Origin: a virus
Length of the DNA stretch: 28,091 bases
IMG/VR virus record: IMGVR_UViG_3300032607_000317
Span: 1 to 28,091 of that record
Direction: 5' to 3' (one strand)
The notes beneath the pieces are model-generated. The model worked only from the letters and a program-made list of their open reading frames with translations. It was not told the origin of the DNA and searched no databases. Positions within the stretch are counted from its first letter, which is position 1; each line of letters opens with the position of its first letter. Both the position numbers and the translations under genes were made by a program. Positions 12,429 through 20,257 of this stretch are shown one piece after another.

Positions 12429-15400
12429 TAGCGGAGGGCCTCTTGTTGGAATTGCTGGGGGTTCAGCCCGTATTTAAGCTGATACTTAACATCATTGTCT
12501 GCTGTTTCCTGTTTAAGCAGGATAAGTTGCAGGTCGGGGCGGGTTTCTAGATACACCTGCTTGGCAAGTTGCTTGTATTTCTGGATCACCCCGTCAATTT
12601 GGAGAGCACGACCACTCAGGTCTTCAGTACTAGGTTCGGTAATTGGTTGGTCTTGGTAAAATTTGCTTTTCATTAGGGAATCCAATTCTTGGTAGACAGT
12701 TGTATTGAAATTGGGGTCAGTAACAGTCGCCATAATTGTGTTGTATTTGCCAAATTCAGTAGGGCCAAGCCGGTTTTGCCGTCCAAAGTCAGCTGCGTGT
12801 GGCCCTCTAAAGTTTGCGCCCTTACTGTGCAAGCGAGCCATTTCTGCTGCAACTGGATCTATAGAACTTTGTTCTGCCCCTCTTTGGAGTGGCGACCAAG
12901 GCACGTATTGCATAGCCATTGACAGCCAGGGGTTATCAGGCGGTAGATGCGCATCGCCTAAAATGCCTGATTGCACAATCATGTCGCCAGTCAACCAGTT
13001 AATCCTTGCTGGGATGCCTTCAGACCAACCAGGGGTTTGGTTGCGAATCTCGTCAAGCGTTTCAGAAAAGAAACTGCCTGGTTCAATTGTTCTTACAGCC
13101 CGGTCGTCGATGCGGCGGCCTGCTCGTAAAGCCGAGCTAGCTGGCTCAAGCGAAGCAGCTATCCTTGAGAAATAGCGAGTCCATGAACTGCGAGAATTTG
13201 GCTGAATGTCTAAAGCAGCATTGCCAGCGACCGCTTCGTAGAACTCTGTAAATCCTTGGTAGTAAGTTTTACTTAAAGTACCTGAAGCAACCATACTTAA
13301 TACAGTAAGAGTTAAAGCGTCGCCTAAATTTTCTCTTTGCTCTTTAGTTAGGTTGCCTTGTATCTCAAAGTAATCTGCTACCGCGCCAAAGATAGTAGCA
13401 AAAGGTTCAGTTACTCTGTAGCTTACCCATGGCGTATCTTTAAACCGAATTGAATATGGCTGCTTGCCACTATCCCTCCATTTCTGTTTAGCTCCAGGAT
13501 CTTGTGGGCCGCCGCCAGTCATCTCAACTATCCCTGCACTTAAGCCAACCATGGCTAAAGCTATTGCACTTGAACCAACGGCTACGTCGCCAATAACCCT
13601 GTCCCTGGTCATTGCATCCATAGAGTTTAAGTCTCTGTAAGCCGTATCAACAAAAGGTGCAGCTGGCGTCATGCGTAGAGCAGATTTAATAATGTCGCCG
13701 GGTGTTCGGTTAAACGGCTGAAGAACAGCAAATGCAGGGTGGAAGTCAATTAGTTTCTGCCAAACCATTGGCATGACACTTGGGCCTTTAGTAAAGAAAG
13801 GTATGTCTTGCTTTTTATCTGCCCATTCCCTAGCCCAAGCTTCTGCTGCTGGGCCTTCCAGCTTTTTGTCTTTAGCTATTTCCATGCCCCTATCAAAAGT
13901 TCTGACTTCCATTTGCGCGTCAATATCATCAGTAAATGTGGCATACCTCATAGCTGTTTGAGCGTGAGGGCTTGTCATTATTGCGTCCAGAATAGTTCTG
14001 CCTTCTACGGTTGCATGTCTAGTAGCTCGTTTAACTGCTTCGTCAGCGTATCGTTGAGCGTATTCCATAGCTTCTTGGCTGTTGCGTTCTAAGCCTTGTG
14101 CAACAGCGTTATCCATTCCCATGGGCAAGTTGCGTACAAATTCAAATGATTGCCCTGCCAACACTTTGAATAAAGTGTCAGCTGCAATTTGAGCACGGAT
14201 TGGTGATGTAGCTGTCTGCCACAATCTCTTTTGAGCTATAGCCCAAGAAGTTTTATCTTGTATATTAATCCAAGGCATTGTGCTTACAGTAAAACCTTTG
14301 TCGCTAGTTGGTAAAATTACTGGGCCAGTTAATGGAATCAATTCTCCCTGATCTTTATTTATTTGTTGATCTAGAAAATCAAGGCTTTGGTTGTCTATGT
14401 CGTATAAAGTGCGGCCAGCTTTGTACGATTCCTTAGCTAACGCAAAAGCATTGGGTAAATTGCGAATGTATTGCCCATAGATTTGAGCACTGTATCCTGC
14501 GCGTTCAAACTGCCCCTGCAAACCAGCCCCTACAATTTGAGCTAATGGCATTTGTATTAATCTAACAACTCCATTTAAAGTGTTACCCCAGAAAGTTAAA
14601 CCTGACGACAATAGCTGGGCAGATCGGTACATAACCAATCCGTTCAATCCAATCTTACTTCCTTTGTTTATTTGACTCCAGAAGCTTGGGGCAAAACCAG
14701 GAACATCCCTTGTTGCTTTTAAGTTGTAAGCTATTTGATCTATCATTGCATCTAACTCTGGTGTAAATTCGCCGTTAATAATTGCCTCATTAAAGGCTGG
14801 ATCTATCTTGTCACCAAGGTGTTCTGCCAATGTAACAGCTTCTTCTTCCTTCGCTCCGTTTTCTAATATCTCATCTAACTTGTATTCTTCTAGGGTGTTT
14901 TTAAAATCTATACTGCCAGGTTGTGGCCGTTGAATTTGACCAGTTCTAAGTACTTGGCCAAGTGCCCTTGTAACTTTAACAACAGGAGTATTAACGTCCG
15001 ATGCGTGTTTGTAAATTGCAAGTAGCTCTTGGCGTAAAGCGTCTCTATCAACGTTTGTATCGTATTTAGAATTAAGCCATTGATCAGCAACAATAGCGGC
15101 TTTGTTGTTTGTGTAATCAGCTAGATACTGGGCCATTAGCAAAGATTTCTGCAATGCTGCAGCGTTTTCCAAGCTGCCAGCCCTGTATTCCAATTCCCCT
15201 AGAACTGCCTTGGCTTGATAATCATTCTTTGCAAGCCAACGTTCAGCTTGTTGTTTGACAATTTCATCAGGGATAGTAGGCATACCAGACACTTCTTCTC
15301 TTGTGCCTCCAGCATTCATCCAAGCTCTCATAGCGGCTGAGGCCCCTTCTGCGGCTTCAGGGTCTGGCACGTAAGCGGTTTCACCGCTAGGGCTTTGCAT

Positions 15401-18400
15401 AGGTTGTACGTTGCGATCAGCGACCACATTGGTAATTAAGTCGTCCAAGGTCATTTCACCGCTAGCTATCTTGGCTTTTACATTTTCGTATTCATCAATA
15501 AATCTTTCAGCACTACTTTTTAAAGCAGGCAAACCTTTGCCGCCTCTTCTGGTGTCTTCGTATGCCATGCTCATTGTCTGAAGTAAATCTAATCTTTCAA
15601 AATTAGGATCATTTGCGGTTTCTAATACACTTCCCAGCTCGCCACGTTTAGCTAGCTTGCCGCTGTAGGCATCTTCAAAAATAGATTTAATTGAGATAAA
15701 GCCACGTTCCTTAAAAGCATTGCCTACTCTTTCCACAAAATCGTAAAGGGTATCCATCACGGCAAAAGCTGCTTTCTGTAACCCAGAACTTTTTTCTAAT
15801 TCGTCGCGGGTAGCACCTAATAAAGCTTGAACGGGATCTAAATTATTTTTGCGAGCCCAAGCGTATATCTGGAAAGATACTGCAGCCTTTTCAATTGGCA
15901 GTAACTCATCACGACCTCCCTTTAAGTTTGCTGCAATCTCTTTAGCTGCACCAACTTCTAATTTAAATCCTGCAAGGAATTGGTTGAAAACTCTTAGCTC
16001 CTCTGGCTTTAAGAAATTAAATTGAACACGGTGAAAAGATTCATGGAATGCACTTTGCTCTAATTTATCAGTCAAAAACCGTAACAAGTCTGGTTGTTGT
16101 ACATCAGACGATAAAATTTGAAGATTATTTACTTCAATAATATCTTGCGTAGGATCGTACGTGCCGCTATATTTCATTGTTTCCCCTGGCTTATATCCCC
16201 ATGCAGCGTCGCCTTCTTTAGTTTCCATAAAGGCGTCGTTAAAACGAATAGCAGGTTCATCACCTGCAACAGTGCGAATAATCTTGGTTAACTCTTCCGC
16301 TAAAGCGCGAGTGGCTGGCTCGTCTACGGTCATATCTAATTCGTTTGCTTCTATCCGCTTAAGCAGCGCGTCTATTTCAGCTAACCGTGCTTGGATTTCC
16401 TCCCTTGTTGGGATTGGCTTCTTAGGCAACCCAGGCAACTCAGGCTCTCTGCTGCGTAAAGGAGTAAAGCTAGGATCGTAGATTGAACGGTAAGCATCTT
16501 GGGCTGCTTTTACTTCAGGGGTAAACCTACCCATACCTATATCGCTTCTAACTTGATCCATATTTAAGCTTTTTACTGCATCTGGATCGAAGGCTACATT
16601 TGCAGCTACGACTGCGTTATATGCTCGTTCGTCTGTAATTTCATCTACTTGCCGTTTGCCTTGATCAAAATACTTCTTATAAGCGCGGGCTGCACCTTCC
16701 ATTCGACCGCCATCATTTGGCCCAAATTTTCTAGTTGCTGCTTTAATCTCAGCGGCTAAAGGTGAAGGTGGTTCTATTGCAGCCGCAGCCACATTGCCCA
16801 TGGGTTGCACTGCTGTGCGAGCTATCCGCTCCCGTAGCTGATCAGCCAGTACCGTGTTTCCATTCTTTTCGGCAGCGGCCAGGCGGATTTCGTCAGGCGT
16901 TCCCGCTTTAGGGGCGGCTACTGCAGTTAGAACATTGTCAACTATTTCTTCAGCTGCAGAAACAGAAGCGGCCCCTGAAGCAGTTGGTTGCGATTGTTTC
17001 CCAAACGTTGTTGACCGCTGCTGCATGTCGTCGTAAGCGGCTCTGGTCGCTTCCGACGTCCAAAGTTGCTTTAGCTCTTCAAGGTTAATTTTTTTGCTAG
17101 CTAACTGCAAGTAGGCGGGATCAACCCGGAGCATGTAGCTGTGAACAACAAATGCCGCAAGGTCGTCGGTCTTGTATCCAAGGTTTAAGCCTTGGTCAAT
17201 GTCTTTCAAAATTCGGTTGCTGTTAATATCACCTGCGGCACGGATTTGTTTTTTGTCCGCCGAAGTAAGCGTTTTTCCTTTTAAAACATTTGTTTTATCA
17301 ATTCCTTCTTGAGCCCCTGCAGGGCGGTCATCTCTTATGGATACCTCGGGGCGCTGGATGCGTTGAAAGTCGGGGGCGTTGGCAGGGCCAATAACGCCAC
17401 GATTTGCAGCAGCAGCAAATTCATTAATAGTTAAACGTTCCGGGCTATCAGATAGAGCGGCCCCTGAAGCAGTTGGTTGCGGTTGGTTGTATGCAATAAC
17501 TTGATCATGGTCAAATACTCTTTGAAGAGTTTTGCCTGTCATTTCACTTTCTGGAACCCAAATAATTAGCCCATCGTGGCCACGCGATATAACTTGTTGT
17601 TTTAATTGCTCAGTTAAACCTTTAGCTGTCGCGTCATCTTGCCCTACTAAATTGCCAGTACGCCATCCAGCGGCTTGAGTTAATTCTCTCCACGCAGAAT
17701 CGCTGTCAATTACGAGGGGGCTTTCTAGCTGTATTGTTTCTCCAGTAATTTTATCGCCGTACTGTTTCGCATCCATTTGGCGGACAGCAATGTAACGACC
17801 TTCGCCACCAATAGCAATTTGAGGGCCTGCGTAAATATCAGCTTTAGCTTTGCCTTCTCCCCGGAACCCAGCAATAGCAATAGGTTGCCCAGTCCTAGCG
17901 TCCAATATGGAAGAGAGTGGCAAAGCAGGGGCAGCTGCTTCAGGTTCAACAGGTGTGGGTTGTGGTCGTGGTGCTTCTGGTGCTGGCTCTTCAAAGGGCA
18001 GCCGGGGGCCGTTAGCTTCATCGTCTATAGCTGCTCGTATCTGGGCAAGGTTTTCTTTAACGACCTGTGCAGCTTTTTTCTTAGGTGTTATTTGTGCAGC
18101 TAGGTTGTTTAGTAAGGCACGTACTGGGCCCTCGTATTGAGTTACCCGGTCAAATAGGTTTACTGCTTGTTGGGCAGTGGCCTTAGCTGCTTGACTGCCA
18201 GCAACGTCAATCACATTGCCAGCTGCTTCTAAGACACCTTGGCGGCCTGCTCTAGCAGCAGAAGATAAAGCAACAACCCCTTCGCGTAATGCCTTGGCGG
18301 CTTCTGTGCGTACATCCAACAACTGATCAAAGTTACTGGTAGCAAAGAAGTCTTCAAACCCTGGCAACATGCCACCGCCAGCAGTAGGCGTCGAGGCCGT

Positions 18401-20254
18401 AGCAAACTTTGCTTCTTGCATAGCCTGCGTAATCTTGTCAGCAGACCACTTGCCCTTCTCGGCACGGGCAGCAACGCTATTGATAATAGTTTCGTCTAGG
18501 TCTCTAACAGAACCCAAAGCAATAGCCCTGTCTTCTGTTAAGGCTCCTGTGGCTACTTGATCAAATACGTTCTGAGGTAACCGTGCAAGAGGAATAGCCC
18601 TAGAAGCTATTCTCCCGGTAAGGTTTACGCCAAAGTTTTCTAGGTTTTCTGGGCCTGCCTTCATGTCACGCAAAAACTTGGCAGCATCAATAGGAGTGCC
18701 TTGACCCTCTGCAATATTTTGCAAAGCGCCTACAGCCCGTGCTCCAACAGCGTCTGGGGTTTGTATGTATCTAACTAAAACTTTTGCTGTTCCAGACTCA
18801 AGTGCTTTTTGTACCCGGTTATGGCCATTAACAACAAAATCTTTACCAGTTGCTGGATCTTTCCAGACGCTAATAATTCCAGCAAGTTCAGGGTTGTATT
18901 CTTTGGATTCTTTTAGGGAACCGCTAACACCTGTCTTAGTTTTTGCGCCTGCAAGTTTATATTGGAATCGTTGGGGATCTATTGCAAGTGTCGTAGGGGC
19001 AACTTCTGCTACGTTGCGACCGACAGGTCTATCTAGCTCGTCCGCAAAAGATGGTTGCTCACCAGGATCTGCCTCTCTTGTTTCTGTTTGCTTAACTACT
19101 TCAGTTTGAAAGGCATCATTAGCGTTCTTAACATCATCAAGAGCTTCTAATACTTTTGGATCTTTTAATTTATCTAATTCGGTTTTGCCAGCAACAGCTT
19201 TATTGTAATTTTTAACAGCTTTAACTTGTTTAAAAAACCGGAAAGGCAATTCAAGGGCACCACCAAGAAGCAAACCTTCAAGGGCATTTTTAAAACGACC
19301 CTCTAATGCCCCGTCATTTGGGTCACTTTTAAGATAATCAATGACAAGAGGTTCAAATGCCGTGCCTTTAACTAGGTCGTTTGCAGCATCAGTAAGCCTG
19401 CCGGTGTACTGGTCAAAAGCAACTACATCAGTAATGGCAGATGTAATAGCAGCTTTGCCCGTTACTTGGGAAAGGCCAGATCTAGTTACAGCACTTGCAC
19501 CAGCTTGAACAACTTGGCCGACAGGGCCGGCAGCTTTTACGCCAGCTTGCACAACTCCTGATATTTTTGTACCAGCTTGGGCAAAGGGCGCTGCTGCCGC
19601 TGCAAGATCTTTAGCAGCCCTAAGCCTGGTCGTAGCTACCCCAAGTCTGGCTGCCATAGGCAACGCCGCAAAGGCACCTCTAACGGCCAAGCCACCTAAA
19701 CCCACTGCGGCAGAGCCGGTAACAAACCCTAGACCTAGTTGTAAAGCGCCAACTGCCAAGTCCTCAGCGGGGCCGCTACTTCTAGCTCTAGGCAATGCAG
19801 GCAGCACACCAAGGAAAGGCGCGTCTGGTGTTTTGGCTGATGTAGGAGATTTCTTGCCTAAAATTTTTGCGCCAACTTCTTGCACAAAGTCGCTGTTTTC
19901 TTGCAACGTAGTAAATAAAGCCCGTTGCGGAACTCTCTTTATTGCACCAGCAGGGCCAACAGCTTTATTGCTGTCATCAACCATTGCCTTGGTAGTAGCG
20001 CCAAAAGCTTTGCCAATGTCACCAGTTTTTTGTAAGGTCTGGAGCCCTGCGCCTGCTGCCTTTAACCCTTGGCCAACCATGCCAGTGGGATTAACGGCTT
20101 CTGCAATTCCTTTTACTTGGCCAATAAGATTTGCAGGTTTTAGGGCCTGCTCTAATTTATTTGCTGGGGTTGGCTTAGCTGGCTTCTGTGGGCCAAACTC
20201 AAACACCTCAGTGACTTTGCCTGTTACTGGATCTGTTTCGTACTTGACAGGCAT
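12428..20254 (-). CDS. Giant gp16-like internal/ejection protein with polyvalent-protein domains, 2608 residues
   Basis: The position between the gp15-like gene and the fibre is that of T7 gp16, but the protein is about twice as long. Visible modules in order: an Ala/Gly-rich, partly hydrophobic N-terminus; a ParB/Srx-like domain at about 425-520 (VVNGHNRVQKALESG); an ADP-ribosyltransferase-like domain at about 780-925 (IAGFRGEGKAKADIYAG, RYIAVRQMDAKQYGD, SRGHDGLIIWVPES); a zincin-like domain at about 1290-1560 with HESFH at 1404-1408, ending in FISIKSIFEDAYSGKLAKRG-type sequence; and a large C-terminal region (about 1880-2440) with PFNRTPGDIIKSA and PYSIRFKDTPWVSYRVTEPF, as in domains that accompany polyvalent proteins. 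These domains are known from proteins carried into cells by phages and conjugative elements. I infer ejection with the genome and host modification. Catalytic residues of the ART domain were not verified. Confidence 0.85.
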   Translation of the reverse strand: MPVKYETDPVTGKVTEVFEFGPQKPAKPTPANKLEQALKPANLIGQVKGIAEAVNPTGMVGQGLKAAGAGLQTLQKTGDIGKAFGATTKAMVDDSNKAVGPAGAIKRVPQRALFTTLQENSDFVQEVGAKILGKKSPTSAKTPDAPFLGVLPALPRARSSGPAEDLAVGALQLGLGFVTGSAAVGLGGLAVRGAFAALPMAARLGVATTRLRAAKDLAAAAAPFAQAGTKISGVVQAGVKAAGPVGQVVQAGASAVTRSGLSQVTGKAAITSAITDVVAFDQYTGRLTDAANDLVKGTAFEPLVIDYLKSDPNDGALEGRFKNALEGLLLGGALELPFRFFKQVKAVKNYNKAVAGKTELDKLKDPKVLEALDDVKNANDAFQTEVVKQTETREADPGEQPSFADELDRPVGRNVAEVAPTTLAIDPQRFQYKLAGAKTKTGVSGSLKESKEYNPELAGIISVWKDPATGKDFVVNGHNRVQKALESGTAKVLVRYIQTPDAVGARAVGALQNIAEGQGTPIDAAKFLRDMKAGPENLENFGVNLTGRIASRAIPLARLPQNVFDQVATGALTEDRAIALGSVRDLDETIINSVAARAEKGKWSADKITQAMQEAKFATASTPTAGGGMLPGFEDFFATSNFDQLLDVRTEAAKALREGVVALSSAARAGRQGVLEAAGNVIDVAGSQAAKATAQQAVNLFDRVTQYEGPVRALLNNLAAQITPKKKAAQVVKENLAQIRAAIDDEANGPRLPFEEPAPEAPRPQPTPVEPEAAAPALPLSSILDARTGQPIAIAGFRGEGKAKADIYAGPQIAIGGEGRYIAVRQMDAKQYGDKITGETIQLESPLVIDSDSAWRELTQAAGWRTGNLVGQDDATAKGLTEQLKQQVISRGHDGLIIWVPESEMTGKTLQRVFDHDQVIAYNQPQPTASGAALSDSPERLTINEFAAAANRGVIGPANAPDFQRIQRPEVSIRDDRPAGAQEGIDKTNVLKGKTLTSADKKQIRAAGDINSNRILKDIDQGLNLGYKTDDLAAFVVHSYMLRVDPAYLQLASKKINLEELKQLWTSEATRAAYDDMQQRSTTFGKQSQPTASGAASVSAAEEIVDNVLTAVAAPKAGTPDEIRLAAAEKNGNTVLADQLRERIARTAVQPMGNVAAAAIEPPSPLAAEIKAATRKFGPNDGGRMEGAARAYKKYFDQGKRQVDEITDERAYNAVVAANVAFDPDAVKSLNMDQVRSDIGMGRFTPEVKAAQDAYRSIYDPSFTPLRSREPELPGLPKKPIPTREEIQARLAEIDALLKRIEANELDMTVDEPATRALAEELTKIIRTVAGDEPAIRFNDAFMETKEGDAAWGYKPGETMKYSGTYDPTQDIIEVNNLQILSSDVQQPDLLRFLTDKLEQSAFHESFHRVQFNFLKPEELRVFNQFLAGFKLEVGAAKEIAANLKGGRDELLPIEKAAVSFQIYAWARKNNLDPVQALLGATRDELEKSSGLQKAAFAVMDTLYDFVERVGNAFKERGFISIKSIFEDAYSGKLAKRGELGSVLETANDPNFERLDLLQTMSMAYEDTRRGGKGLPALKSSAERFIDEYENVKAKIASGEMTLDDLITNVVADRNVQPMQSPSGETAYVPDPEAAEGASAAMRAWMNAGGTREEVSGMPTIPDEIVKQQAERWLAKNDYQAKAVLGELEYRAGSLENAAALQKSLLMAQYLADYTNNKAAIVADQWLNSKYDTNVDRDALRQELLAIYKHASDVNTPVVKVTRALGQVLRTGQIQRPQPGSIDFKNTLEEYKLDEILENGAKEEEAVTLAEHLGDKIDPAFNEAIINGEFTPELDAMIDQIAYNLKATRDVPGFAPSFWSQINKGSKIGLNGLVMYRSAQLLSSGLTFWGNTLNGVVRLIQMPLAQIVGAGLQGQFERAGYSAQIYGQYIRNLPNAFALAKESYKAGRTLYDIDNQSLDFLDQQINKDQGELIPLTGPVILPTSDKGFTVSTMPWINIQDKTSWAIAQKRLWQTATSPIRAQIAADTLFKVLAGQSFEFVRNLPMGMDNAVAQGLERNSQEAMEYAQRYADEAVKRATRHATVEGRTILDAIMTSPHAQTAMRYATFTDDIDAQMEVRTFDRGMEIAKDKKLEGPAAEAWAREWADKKQDIPFFTKGPSVMPMVWQKLIDFHPAFAVLQPFNRTPGDIIKSALRMTPAAPFVDTAYRDLNSMDAMTRDRVIGDVAVGSSAIALAMVGLSAGIVEMTGGGPQDPGAKQKWRDSGKQPYSIRFKDTPWVSYRVTEPFATIFGAVADYFEIQGNLTKEQRENLGDALTLTVLSMVASGTLSKTYYQGFTEFYEAVAGNAALDIQPNSRSSWTRYFSRIAASLEPASSALRAGRRIDDRAVRTIEPGSFFSETLDEIRNQTPGWSEGIPARINWLTGDMIVQSGILGDAHLPPDNPWLSMAMQYVPWSPLQRGAEQSSIDPVAAEMARLHSKGANFRGPHAADFGRQNRLGPTEFGKYNTIMATVTDPNFNTTVYQELDSLMKSKFYQDQPITEPSTEDLSGRALQIDGVIQKYKQLAKQVYLETRPDLQLILLKQETADNDVKYQLKYGLNPQQFQQEALR
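16967..16992 (-). repeat. 26-bp direct repeat, copy 1 (linker in the gp16-like gene)
   Basis: The copy is identical over 26 bp to 17456-17481 and encodes QPTASGAA. The two copies bracket a segment of about 160 residues between the ART-like region and the next part of the protein. Confidence 0.85.
17456..17481 (-). repeat. 26-bp direct repeat, copy 2 (linker in the gp16-like gene)
   Basis: The copy is identical to 16967-16992, 489 bp away. It encodes QPTASGAA just after the ART-like domain (context YNQPQPTASGAALSDS). Confidence 0.85.
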
Positions 20255-20257
20255 GGG

